Source of the DNA: Arachnopeziza araneosa
Lineage: Eukaryota > Ascomycota > Leotiomycetes > Helotiales > Arachnopezizaceae
Reading direction: 5' to 3'
DNA length: 64,000 bases
Assembly (NCBI GenBank): GCA_003988855.1
Contig: QYAI01000005.1
Location: 62,001 to 126,000 of the forward strand
Shown here: piece after piece, positions 1-10,300 of the stretch
How positions within the stretch are numbered: position 1 is the first letter of the stretch
How the letters are laid out: every line of letters begins with the position of its first letter
Notes under the pieces: generated by a model
What the model saw: the letters and a program-made list of their open reading frames with translations, nothing else
The model's database searches: none
What the model was told of the DNA's origin: nothing
Position numbers and translations under genes: made by a program

Positions 1-45
1 CCAGAGATGGCTGGATTCGAACTAGCTATTCATGGTCGCGTCCCG
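1..45 (-). other. tRNA T-arm/B-box-like motif (copy 1)
   Basis: On the minus strand this reads as a tRNA 3' end: a T-loop/B-box core (TTCGAATCC) closed by an imperfect GCTAG/CCAGC stem, followed by a CATCTCT-like acceptor strand. A matching 5' half was not found, so it is most likely a tRNA fragment or part of a tRNA-derived element. It resembles the copy near 370-490. Confidence 0.35.
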
Positions 46-369
46 CTGGGATATCTGTCGCTGCTGAGATGTACCGCATATTTGGTAGTGGCAAGTCCCA
101 GAAGATGATATGAGCTGTCGGCTTTAACACTCAGCTACATCTCTGCAGGTGAGTTGGAGGTGCGTATTTACATGTTCATGATACTCTCAACGGGTGAGAA
201 AGATCTCAAGATAGGAAGGAGAAAACGCCACGGTCCTATCTCGGTTGTGGTTATTGACTTGGGGGAGAAGAGAGCACAAAACCCAGTGAGACATCGGACG
301 TGGTACAGGAGAGGGAAACAGAGAGGAAGCGGCCACGGCTCTCTGAAATAAAAACATGTCCAAAAAAAA

Positions 370-490
370 ACTAGAGACGGCTGGATTCGAACCAACGATT
401 CACACTAAACAACGGGGTGATAACCTGCTCACATCGCTTTTACACCCGTTGGGTCATGATGAGCTTTCCAATAAGCTATGCTCTCGGAGA
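370..490 (-). other. tRNA-like sequence, possible tRNA pseudogene (copy 2)
   Basis: Read on the minus strand it contains an A-box-like D-arm (GCTT...AAGC stem around TTATTGG) and a good T-arm (GTTGG-TTCGAAT-CCAGC) followed by CGTCTCT. The expected 5' acceptor strand does not pair with this 3' strand over its full length. The middle holds a tight CCC-AAC-GGG hairpin and about 40 extra bases that could be an intron or an insertion. A degraded or intron-containing tRNA is possible, but the isotype cannot be assigned. Confidence 0.35.
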
Positions 491-1945
491 TTGGCATTGA
501 GCAGAATCTCTTATCTCTTGCGATAACGCAGGTCTGCTCTCCGTGCGAAAGGTACATGTGTCTGGAACATTCACTCCTCGCTGGTTCTGGCTCTCAGTAG
601 TTACGTGAGGAAGACGTTCGCGGGAGGGGAGTGGGACACTGGGACGGAAGAGCTCTGGATGGGAAGGTAGTTAAAAGAAGGGAGTTTTTAGGGTGGCTCT
701 GCTTATTCTTGTTCACTTGATTCACAAAGGTGGATGAGTAGAGAAGAGGGCTTTGAGGGCTACGGAACAAGGTTAAGTTTACGTGTAGACCTATGTTCAA
801 GCGTACTGCTGTCTTTAGGTCACCTGTAACACCTTCTAAGAAACAAAGGCCAGTGTGAAAGGGCAGTGCCAACACAATTCTAAACTGTCGTCCTGTCATA
901 AATTTGGTTATCCTACTCCCAATCAATATCCAAACTTCAATATCTACAAGCACGTAGTAATAACGATGCTTTTCCACTGTTTTAAAAAGTCTTTGCTAGA
1001 GCATCTCTAATTGAGCAGTCAACCAAGTTTTCCCTCGCAATCTCAAAATTGTTCGTCAACCTCGCTAGACCAACTCAGGGGAGCCGAGAGCCATCACGTG
1101 TATCAATAGTTCAAGTTGTGCAACTCATGCACCATGACTCGCAAGAAATATTGAATGATGCCGGCTTTCCGTTTCCCACGTTACCTCTGCCACGAGGTAA
1201 GCATGAAGTTACTATCGGGTTTTTGAATTCTGCCTGAACGTGATCTGGTGACCGCTAAAGATTCATCCAAGCGAAACAAGATAAATATCACTCTACGCGC
1301 GGGCCGGGGCCCCGCAGACTTTTGTTTCAACATCCTGATATTTCAAGATTGGTTATTGGAACATCATGCCCGACCACAGATTCATGCGACGTTGTGTACG
1401 TGTGCAGAGTCCCTTGACGAAGTCTCGTCGCAGAAAGGAGAGAGAGAAACATCTCGGGTGGTACGAGATGTGCCACAATGTTCTTCACTACCCCAGATTT
1501 CGGCTCATTCCCCATTCACCCGTTGGCTCGGCAGACTGTGATGCACTCCGTCTCTCCACATGCCCAAAGCGGATGCGGCGGTACTCTATTTGATTTTACC
1601 CATATCGGCACGTATCTGTTTTGATATTACGGAGGGCGTCCAAGTCCCATCGTCGGGATGGCATCAGTGACGGAGGGCAATCTATTTGCAAGAGTCACTT
1701 GACGCCTTTGGGACGGATGGCCCAATCGCAGAGAGATGGGGAGATGGCGACCAGGTTCTGCGGGCCGTGTCAGTGTCGAGAAACGTGGAATGAGAGCGAC
1801 TGGTTCGGTGGAGCCATGCCAAGAAGAAGGGTATATGAAGTCCTTCGTTTCGCTGTTTTGCCAAAGTGTTTTCTCTTCTGTGTGTAGCACAATAGTTGAG
1901 GCTCTGTAACTGCCGAAGTCCCAGATCAAGCATCTTCGATTCAAT

Positions 1946-3125
1946 ATGAAGGCTTTTACCTCGATTGCTCTTGCCGTTGCGGCTCTGGCCAGCCAGGCTT
2001 CCGCTCACTGTATGTTACCTTGTATATAAGAAGTGATAGGGGCATGTTCTAATTTTTGATAGATATTTTTGAGGTTTTCAGCACTGGTGGAACGACGTAC
2101 CCAGTCTATCAGTACATCAGAAAGAACTACAACTACAACTCACCTATTACGGATTTGACATCCAATGACTTGAGGTATGGGCAGCTGAGGTCACGCTTTG
2201 ATGAACCATGCTGACGATATCAGATGTAATGCCGGAGGAGAAACGGGAAATGACACCCAGACTATTACCCTGAAAGCCGGTGATTCTTTTACCTTCACTG
2301 CCGATACAGCGGTCTACCACGATGGGCCTCTCTCCATGTAAGACCGAATCACGTTTTAAAATTTCCAATACTGAATTAAGCAGCTACATGGCCAAGGCAC
2401 CTGGTGCAGCAGTAGACTTTGACGGCAGCGGACAAGTCTGGTTTAAGATCTTCGACCTGGGTCCCACCTTCGCTGCTGACGGAACTTCCACCTGGCCACT
2501 AGCTCGTACGTCGCTCTCATGCTTCCCATCTCCTTGCTTATATACACAAAACTAACCCACCCCAGTATCCTACACGGCCAAAATCCCCACCGCTCTCCCA
2601 TCTGGCGACTACCTCCTCCGCATCCAGCAACTCGGCATCCATAACCCCTACCCAGCAGGAACCCCGCAATTCTACATTGAATGCGCACAAGTCACCATCA
2701 CAAACGGCGGTACCGGCAACCCTAATCCCCTTGTCAAGATCCCGGGGTTTATCACCGGGACCGAACCTGGGTACACGGTTAACATCTACACCAACTTCCA
2801 CAACTACACCATCCCCGGCCCACCAGTCTGGTCTGCGGGTGGTGTTGCCGCTTCCTCCAGTGGCTCATCCGCACCAACCACGTCCACTTCATCAACGGTC
2901 GTTGTCGCTCCTACATCGAGCTCTTCGACTGTGAGCGTCGTCCACCCAACAACAACATTAGTTACGAGTACGAAAGTGTCTTCGAGTAGTGCAGTAACTT
3001 CGCCAACGGGTGCAGTGGTTCCCAAGTACGGACAGTGTGGCGGTTCGGGATGGACTGGTGGAACTGTTTGTGCCTCGGGAAGTACATGCACGACTAGCAA
3101 CCAGTATTACTCCCAATGCTTGTGA
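1946..3125 (+). CDS. AA9 lytic polysaccharide monooxygenase with C-terminal CBM1
   Basis: Secreted copper enzyme that oxidatively cleaves cellulose or related glucans. Five exons: 1946-2009, 2063-2174, 2224-2337, 2384-2505, 2566-3125, giving 323 aa. Residues 1-20 are a signal peptide, and cleavage leaves His21 as the first mature residue, the copper-brace histidine of AA9. The second copper histidine is in the YHDGP motif, and the axial Gln/Tyr pair lies in QFYIEC. After a Ser/Thr/Pro-rich linker (about 220-285) the last 35 residues form a CBM1 (YGQCGG...GGTVC...C...YYSQCL) with its cysteines and aromatic binding face. The start is the only ATG followed by a signal peptide. All four introns are short with GT-AG ends and restore the frame exactly. 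C1/C4 regioselectivity cannot be read from sequence alone. Confidence 0.95.
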
Positions 3126-3728
3126 TTGACGAACGATAAATGTACTGGGTTGGATTGGGTCGGGTTGGTTAGAATTACGAGCATCAGCGTGGACGTAAAA
3201 CTAAGTTCTTGTACATAGCTTCTTTCCCTGTAGACCTTTCGGCAAGATGAAAATCTCAAGGTTTTGATCTCTGGCTGAGTGAATTGTCGATTGTGCAAAC
3301 GCGAATTTGTAAGAGAGAGGTGTCAAGGTCCTCAAATCGTGCCGGATTGGTTAGCAGGAGTTAGTTGATGGAGCTCGATAGACGACCTCCTACGTAAGTT
3401 TCTTGTGCTGCACGTTATGTGCTGACATCTATGGATATCAATCGGAAGACATCAGAGAAATAACCGAGATGCTGAGCAACGGTCACCGAGACTGGCAGCA
3501 TTTTTTGTAACCACGGAACACAGAGAGAGAGAGCAAGGATTACAAACGCTTCATTTCTAGACGATGCCGTACTTCTTATTCTCAAAGGTGAATGCCAACG
3601 CGTGTCAACACGTGCTTGGGGAGCCCGAACATGACCGCGTTCCTTGCTCTCGGCATCTCAAACAACAACCCCATTATTTCTCCACCCCCTACTTTCCTCC
3701 TCGCCATCATAAAAAATAATCACCCACA
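3126..3728. other. Intergenic, LPMO to 2EXR gene
   Basis: No gene seen. It contains the presumed LPMO 3' region and the pyrimidine-rich leader of the next gene (about 3660-3710). Confidence 0.6.
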
Positions 3729-4863
3729 ATGGCTGCCAAGTCTCAGGATTCACAGAGTATTGACTCTGAATTTGCTGAACTGGTACGTGTAAAACTTGAG
3801 ATTGTGCAAACCCAAGCTCGCCGCTTACTCATTACAGTGTCACATGAGCCAAAGAATGCGAGAAGGAGCTGTTCCTGCCATCACGCTCCTTCGATTCTCG
3901 GAGCTTCCTCTGGAAATTCAGAGGAAGATCTGGCTATTTGCAACCCGACTGAATCCTCGAGTCCACCCTCTAGCATACAAAATTCACGAGAGGCAGCTCG
4001 CCAACGGAAGTTCAATCATTGACGACCACTCGAGCCGAGTGTATTGGAAAACAAGTAGAAAGAATATTCTACCAAGCTCTTCGGTTCCACGAACCCTTTC
4101 CGTGTGTGGGACATCACGATCTGTCGCCCGAGAAGCATACATTAAAATAGCTTGCATTGACAAGAATGGCGAATGCGGCGTGAAATATTTCGATAAATCC
4201 ACTGCCACATTCTATATTGGTGGAGTATTTAGGTTTAAGTTCAAAACCTTAGTCGACCTTACCACCCAGATAACACTCGCACGGCATTGCCAGCTGGTTC
4301 AAAAAGACTTAACAACTCTCTTACAAATTAACCATCTAATAATTGATCTGATTGTTTTTGGTGAATTGCCAAGGAATATTTGGTCTCGGTTCCCAAATCT
4401 CAAATTGCTCATCATTGCGTTCTACACAGCCGAGTACGTTCGGGAAACTCAAGTAGACGAATTGGCAGATCTGATGAAGGGACCCAAATTCGCGGAGCCA
4501 CGATGGGGTACTAAATAGGGAAATCGAGCTGCGTGGATCAAGAAGACCGTGACTGAATCACTGGAGAGCGTTCATCCAACAGTCTCTCGATGGAAGATGC
4601 CCAGAGTCGAAGTCCTCTTGCGGTTGAGCAGAGATGATGAAGCCTCGGAATACTTGGAGATGAAGGAGATGGACTATTTACAGCTCCAAGAAAATCGGGT
4701 GTTGAATGACGAGGATATAGAGGAAATCAAGCGAGTGGATTCATATTGGTGCGAACAAGTCAAGTCGGTAATAAATACAGATGACGACCGTGAACAGAAA
4801 GATTGGGAGAATGTAGATTGGGAGCTGTCCCCAACAGAGATTGAGTATCAAGCTCATCAATAA
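3729..4863 (+). pseudogene. 2EXR-domain protein interrupted by an in-frame TAG
   Basis: Exon 1 is 3729-3782, the intron is 3783-3837 (GTACGT...CAG), and exon 2 opens at 3838. The N-terminal half has the 2EXR signature (RFSELPLEIQRKIW, then Arg-rich and VYW-like segments), a fungal-expanded domain of unknown role. The frame stops at TAG 4516-4518, yet the same frame continues open to the TAA at 4861-4863 for 114 further codons. That stretch has acidic helical character and a W-containing segment typical of the C-terminal end of these proteins. Without the stop the protein would be about 360 residues; as read it is 244. No intron of usable length removes the stop: the only nearby GT...AG span with good ends is 11 nt. 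Either a pseudogene, a truncated functional allele or a base-call error. Confidence 0.7.
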
Positions 4864-5275
4864 GCAGAGGCAGAGGCAGAGGCAGGGGATCAGGCATAGG
4901 CGGAGGGAAAAGAGAACTCTGGATTGGTTTATTTTCCATTCTTCCCATTCCCGAAACGCTTTGGATAACGACTTAAACTCTGAAGCTAACTCAGGAATTT
5001 GCTTGATCATTCTCGGGAATCCAGAACTGGATTTGCAGTTCACTGTATGAAAGTTTGCTGTATCATAGAAAGATTACATATTTGTTCTTGTAGAGACAAA
5101 TAAAAAAAAGCAAGTCAAATAGACATCCTTGACAAAACATTCTGTTGGAATTTGTGCAAGTAAATAGCCCACTAGTTGTATTCATAGAGACGTAAAGCCA
5201 AAATAAAAATAAAATAAAAAAAAACCAAGATCATGCTATTTTCAAAACTATGTTGGGTATAGAAAGAAATGAAAC
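4864..5275. other. Intergenic with GCAGAG repeat
   Basis: Convergent 3' regions of the 2EXR gene and the minus-strand 642-aa gene. It starts with about four GCAGAG hexamers (4864-4885) and ends in A-rich AAAAT runs near 5200-5225. No gene seen. Confidence 0.6.
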
Positions 5276-7204
5276 TCATCGAACAACATAAAAACCATTC
5301 ACAAGCATAGATTTGTCAACCATCGAACCAGATGGCGTTCTCACTCCAACCTTATGCAACGCCACTCGCTCAACTTGACGCTGAGCAGTCAACCTAGCCT
5401 CCGCATAACTTGACTTTGCCCTATCCAAAGTTGTTGGCCTTGGCATATTCTCCTTATTTTGAGCTACTGAATCTGGACTCCATGCAGGATGATCAAGAAT
5501 TGACTGCGTTGTCGAAACGTCATCGTATTCGGTGAGCATAGCAGCTTCCATTGCAGCTTCATCACCAACTCTTAAACCTGTTTCGAGGTTTGCACGCTGT
5601 AGAGGTTCGTCTGGTCTGATGAATCCCATGATTAGAACTTCTATCCATGGTTGAGTCGGAGATATCTCCTCGGAGTCGAGCAAGAGATGGAGACTTATGA
5701 TTCTTTTGCTTGCTTCTTCAATGCTGACACGATTCATCCGAGATATATCCACAGGGAGAGCTGATACCAATGCTTGAACCCAGGAGTCTTCACTGTTGGT
5801 CGGGAGTTTGGTTTTTTCGTTTGGTAGATAGCGAGCCCAACCAAAATAGTAGCCGTGGAGCTTGCGATAAATGGTATCAGAAACTCCAAGTAGATTGATT
5901 GTGGGTAGACTAGATCTTTCGACATCACTTGACGCCAGGTCAACTCGAGAGGTGAACTGGAGCGGATACGGTGCTTGTGGGCCATCTTCAAGAGCAAAGT
6001 TATGACCCCCAATTGTAATATATGATCCATCTCGAACTTGTTCATATCGAATATTGGCATCTCCAATCGTTGATTCGACTACGCCGCTTATTCCACTCGC
6101 ACCGTATGCAGTAGTAATAGCTTCTTTTGTCCAGAAGGATGGCATATAGGATTGAATCCGGCTTTGGAGAACTGAAGTCACAGGTGCTACCACTTTCCCA
6201 GCAGTTTTCTTGGCATATAACCCTAACGCCATAGCACCTACTTCAAAGGGTAGCGTACTCAGACTGGCACCTTTGATTGAATGCGGACTCGTCGAGGTAG
6301 ACAAAACACGAAATGTAGGGCTCGAACATAGGACCTTTTCCTTTTCTCCTAAGCAAAGAACAAGTTGGAAGTAGCCATCACCTGGCTCTGCCGGAATTCG
6401 AACAATTGCCGTCTCTCTGAGAATATGATTTTGTCGTGGCCCACGATTTTGTTTCTTTCGAAAGTTCTCAAGATCCCTCTGCCATGCTCTTTCGTCGGTC
6501 GGTTTCAATTGCTCAGGTAATATTCTTGCCGTCGGCGTAACGTTATGCCAACTTCCATTCCTTCCCACAAAAGCTTTCAGTCGCATGCCAGTATTGCCTG
6601 TCCATCCCTTGCTCTGCAGCCATATTGTCCGATCCGCCGGCAATGGCACATCAGCGAAGATAGAGACCGCCAGTGTTGTACCTGTTCCTTGGTAGAAAAC
6701 CAATCCGTGTGAATGTCTGAGGATAGTGTAGTGTTTCGTGCTTGTAGATGGACGTGTTACAAGACCACCCGCAAAATGCCTTGCCTCACGGTATGCTCGT
6801 TGGACAAAGGAGTCTGCAGATTCGCTCGAATTGGGCGTTGCGGGGGATACAGTGCTCGTGGAAACTGTGGTGTAGGTCGTGATTGTCGTCTCAAGGCTCG
6901 CACATTCAGGACCTAGGGCTTGCGAGTCTACGAACGTCGTCTGTGTTGAGGATGTATTTAATTTCAGATCTTGTGGTGGGGGTGGGAGCTCAAGATCTAG
7001 CTTCTCGAACCTCTCCACGTCCAAGCCAGCAGCGCCCAAGCTCGAGGGAGACGATGCCTTTCGCTGCTCTATCAATTGATTCGGAGCTGATGAGTCCAAA
7101 TTCAGTGGCTTTCGAGCAACCTTGAAGCGATTGAGGTTGTCTCTAGGCTGCGATAGCAGGATATCGTTCTCTGGCCGCGGGCGTAGTGCCTCTCGAGATT
7201 CCAT
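5276..7204 (-). CDS. Fungal protein with degenerate riboflavin-kinase-like C-terminal domain
   Basis: Single-exon 642-aa protein starting at ATG 7204. Residues 1-130 are low-complexity and Ser/Thr/Pro-rich. A beta-rich middle (about 145-300) contains WLQSKGWTGNTGMRLK. From about residue 400 the layout follows riboflavin kinase: a PYPLQFTSRV opening, a PTIN motif where active kinases have PTAN, then GYYFGWAR, a WVEVLI-like segment (PWIEVLIMGFIRPDEP), and a final helix rich in Leu/Glu. The glycine-rich GRGS loop of active enzymes is replaced by a Ser/Glu-containing segment, so catalysis is doubtful. The order of motifs is seen; the family assignment is inference from remembered riboflavin-kinase architecture. 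Cellular role unknown. Confidence 0.7.
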   Translation of the reverse strand: MESREALRPRPENDILLSQPRDNLNRFKVARKPLNLDSSAPNQLIEQRKASSPSSLGAAGLDVERFEKLDLELPPPPQDLKLNTSSTQTTFVDSQALGPECASLETTITTYTTVSTSTVSPATPNSSESADSFVQRAYREARHFAGGLVTRPSTSTKHYTILRHSHGLVFYQGTGTTLAVSIFADVPLPADRTIWLQSKGWTGNTGMRLKAFVGRNGSWHNVTPTARILPEQLKPTDERAWQRDLENFRKKQNRGPRQNHILRETAIVRIPAEPGDGYFQLVLCLGEKEKVLCSSPTFRVLSTSTSPHSIKGASLSTLPFEVGAMALGLYAKKTAGKVVAPVTSVLQSRIQSYMPSFWTKEAITTAYGASGISGVVESTIGDANIRYEQVRDGSYITIGGHNFALEDGPQAPYPLQFTSRVDLASSDVERSSLPTINLLGVSDTIYRKLHGYYFGWARYLPNEKTKLPTNSEDSWVQALVSALPVDISRMNRVSIEEASKRIISLHLLLDSEEISPTQPWIEVLIMGFIRPDEPLQRANLETGLRVGDEAAMEAAMLTEYDDVSTTQSILDHPAWSPDSVAQNKENMPRPTTLDRAKSSYAEARLTAQRQVERVALHKVGVRTPSGSMVDKSMLVNGFYVVR

Positions 7205-7904
7205 CTTTGGAGATGAAGTCAGAGCTTCTAGGCGTGGTTATGACAATTACATAGCGCTTTCTCGTTCAATTTTTGTGTGTCGGAAAGATTTTGGGGTTAA
7301 AACTGAGGTCTTTATTGAGGTTTTGGGGTTTTATTGGCCGGTTGTCGGTTTAGGTCAGCAACGCGTGAATCATTCTCAGTTTCAATCAATCTTATCTTGA
7401 GTCAACGTTGATTCCTCGTAGCCTCTTTCAAAATTACCGCAGTTAAGAAAAAGATTCCGACTTTCAGTTTGTCCTCGATGGGAATGTTCAGCATGGTCGA
7501 CTGCCAAGCTTGAAGTTGGGGTCGAAGAGCCACCCCAGGATCTTTCCCGCAGTCATCGTGCTTGTAGGGGCCGTCGATAAGCTTAGTTGACTTGGCCGAT
7601 TGCTACTTGAGGAGCTTCACGATCATGGGCCAGTTACAACCCCCGCTATAATCTGACAATTGACGTCACTGCGAAAATCACTGCAGCACCGCATGTATTA
7701 TTCCAACCATCATGCCTCTATTCGGAAAAACTCGGATTTTCAACCTATCCACATTGATGTGGCTTGTTGCTTGTGGCTCTTCCGCGTCCAAGAGAGGTAG
7801 GTGAGTTGGTGGAGTAATCCAAGTATATAGTATCGTCAAGAGCCACCCTTCGTCATTCCCATCTATTCTTGCTTCATGACATCTTTCAAGCAGAAACTGC
7901 TACA
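7205..7904. other. Divergent promoter region
   Basis: Upstream regions of the minus-strand 642-aa gene and the plus-strand DUF4188 gene. No gene seen. A TATA-like element lies 81 bp before the DUF4188 ATG. Confidence 0.6.
7824..7829 (+). promoter_or_regulatory. TATA-like element
   Basis: TATATA 81 bp upstream of the ATG at 7905, at a plausible distance for a core promoter. Confidence 0.4.
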
Positions 7905-8961
7905 ATGTCTACCAAATCTGTCTCTTCTCTTCCACCAAAGCCTCCCTCTTCATACGCTGTTGGTGCTGGCCTAAATCGACGGCGGCTCTTGGGAAATATC
8001 AAGTGGAATATCCTACGCGACAATTTCGAAATCTCCACCTGGCTCACTGTAGGTGCAGTTTGTCAAATCCTGCTCCTTTCTCTTCCCATCTCCCATCTCG
8101 CCGCAACAGCTCCAGCCCTCATCTTGCTAGCGTTCAAAATCACTTGGACGGCATTGATATGGATGGGCATTGCTCCAAATCCACGTTTCATAGCGCCTTC
8201 TGGCTCACTGATATACTCCATTCCTGAAGGTGCGGTTATGGGAGAGGAAGGTGAGAGAAAAGCTGAATATGCAGTGCTACCTGGGAACGAGGATATTTGC
8301 GTGGTCATGATTGGAGCACAATGTTTACAGCAAGTCCTCCCAGTATTCTCCAATATATTTCTTCTCTGACAAGAAGCAGCCCCTTTGGTCAACTGGCACC
8401 CGGTTATGAATTCGATAATAATGTGGATCTTATGATTCGTCACCTTGAAGAGGGTGCGGAAACTAATGGATTTTTGGGTGCTACAAGCTGGTTGAACACG
8501 AGCCAATTCACGAGTAATAATATGATGATGACTTTACTCTACTTCAGGAGCAGGAAAGACGTGCACCAATTTCATAAAAGCAAGATGCATATGACCGGGA
8601 GTAAATGGCATAGGCAGAATCTCATGAAAGGAAATACCTCTGTACGTTTATATCAAGAGAATTATGTCAGCAGGAAAGGACAATGGGATAACTTCTCGGA
8701 TGCTTTGCGACCGTGCATGCTTGGTAAGTATTTGTCCCTCTCGGTTCATGCGAAATATCGTTCTAATGTAGCACTACAGACGCCACGACATATCTGGTGG
8801 AGGATGAAAATGGAGAAAAAAGATGGGAGCCTGTAGCTGTGAAGGTCATGAAACCAGGTACGAACGAGTTTCCGAATAGGAGGAAGCTGTTTAAGGATGC
8901 AAAGAAGCCCGGGAGTGAGATGAGTCCTGAGGTTGAGGAGAAACCGAAGAGTGAGCGATAA
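7905..8961 (+). CDS. DUF4188 (af470-like monooxygenase family) protein
   Basis: 316-aa protein. Exons are 7905-8329, 8380-8723 and 8780-8961. Two hydrophobic segments near residues 44-85 suggest an N-terminal membrane anchor. The family signature follows: VVMIGAQ, then HPFGQLAPGY, GFLGATSWLNTS, TLLYFRS, F-H...HMTGSKWHR and the LYQENY/W segment. This family includes the fumagillin-cluster monooxygenase af470, but most members are uncharacterised. No GT donor joins exons 1 and 2 in frame. A GC donor (GCAAGT at 8330) with an acceptor at 8379 after a CTGAC branch gives the conserved HPxG motif exactly, so a GC-AG intron is inferred. The second intron (8724-8779) is canonical. The ATG at 7905 has a purine at -3 and follows an in-frame upstream CTG/ATG region with no conserved content. 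Confidence 0.85.
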
Positions 8962-10300
8962 CGGCCTAATCTTGAGCATGAAAAGGAAAAAGCTCCCAAC
9001 AAGACATTAGTATTGTGACAGAGCTCAGTTAGTCTCACAGTTCATGTTCCAACGAATCATAGGTCTTTAGCGAATTCAACTTCTCTATGCTCTTTCACTC
9101 GAAATCACGTCCGTTCCACCTTAATCCCTAGCCAGGCCAGTCAGATACCGATGCCCTGCAGAGCTTGTATGACATGACAACAAAGCTAAGCTGAAGAAGA
9201 TTTTAGCAGAAGATGTTAGCAGAAGATGTTAGCTTTGACCCCACAATCTGCTAATAGCCAATATCGGCTCCCCTTTTCCAATCAAGCATCGTGATTGTAG
9301 ATCACCAACCATCCCCAACCATCACGAGAATTAACCTTAAATCCTGGCCGAACACAACTTGAAACAGGGAACCAGCAAGCGATCCCAATTTAAGTCCATC
9401 ATCCAGACGGAAAATTTACTAAAATTGGACATGCTCTTGTGTCACCCGCTGAGCCGCATTCCGCCATGCGTCACTGTCGCGGTAGAGGCGTTCCACAAGG
9501 CGAGCCATGTCTTGGTACTTCAGAGGCATATTGAGTTTCTGCAGGAGAGCAAAGATGTGGAAATGAACTACGAAGGTTCGTCTGGATTCCGGTTGTCAAT
9601 CCCAAGTCAGATACAGCAGCAATCGTTACTTGTGAGTGATCTCACACTCTTTCTATCCTCCTCGGATTCCTTTCAAGTCTCGGAGATGATTCACGATGAT
9701 CTCATACCAGGTTTTAGTCGCATGCACCGTTTAGCCTTATGCAAAGCCGCAAGTCAGGTACCCGACGCACCTACTTCGAGCAATCAGCCGTGGATGGCGT
9801 GGTCCACTGCGAATAACTTCAGATCACCCCTTGCTAACGTGGAGATGGAGCCGTAGATCTTGCGTGCATCGGATGGTTTGCAGCCTTCAACTCCCCAGCT
9901 GGATGGCGCTCGGATGCTGGCCATGTAAAGATCGCCGCGTTCAAATTTAAATGCACAGCGGGAGGCATCGAACTTGGACGTCACTATCATGTTGGTATTA
10001 CTGATGATTGAGGACCGTTGTTTGAAATCATACAGCGCCAGCAATTGAATGCTTTTTGTCAACACTGAGAGACACCCCTTTCTTATCACCGAACGACGAT
10101 CACTTCAAGATCTTCACGTGTATGAATCTGACAGCGAGAATGGAGGTATATAAGGACCTGGGATATCTCACAGTGTTGATCCCTCATCCAACAAGCACTC
10201 ACAGTTTTTTCCCAGTCTCTCAGAGGTACTCACTCTTTACGGGCCTCAGTCATTCTTTTCACAATCTTTCCATCCGATCTCGGAATACCACATTGCAACC
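8962..10300. other. Intergenic, no supported gene
   Basis: The longest open frames (9359-9856 plus, 9784-10089 minus) overlap, lack domains and show no splice-supported extension. A short tandem duplication of TTAGCAGAAGATG lies near 9205-9232. The right end carries the promoter of the repeat-rich secreted protein, including TATATAA at 10147-10153. Confidence 0.5.
10147..10153 (+). promoter_or_regulatory. TATA-like element
   Basis: TATATAA 154 bp upstream of the ATG at 10301, followed by a pyrimidine-rich leader. The distance leaves room for a 5' UTR of about 100 bp. Confidence 0.4.

Larger units (their letters stand above)
1..1945. other. Gene-poor region left of the LPMO gene
   Basis: No supported protein gene. 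The open frames are short, overlap one another on both strands, and none has a recognisable domain, signal peptide or splice pattern. The only structured elements are two tRNA-3'-end-like motifs, listed separately. A gene whose start lies outside the window cannot be excluded at the left edge. Confidence 0.5.

Noticed and set aside
594..977. 127-codon minus frame
   Set aside because: No domain, atypical composition, no splice support.
4500..4560. Intron over the 2EXR stop codon
   Set aside because: The only spans with GT and AG near the stop are 11, 35 or 38 nt and either are too short or bring in another stop.
8323..8373. Canonical GT-AG intron at 8323 in the DUF4188 gene
   Set aside because: Joining there creates a stop codon; the GC donor at 8330 keeps the conserved motif.
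9359..9856. 165-codon plus frame
   Set aside because: No domain or conserved motif, overlaps another frame and lacks promoter support; left as intergenic.
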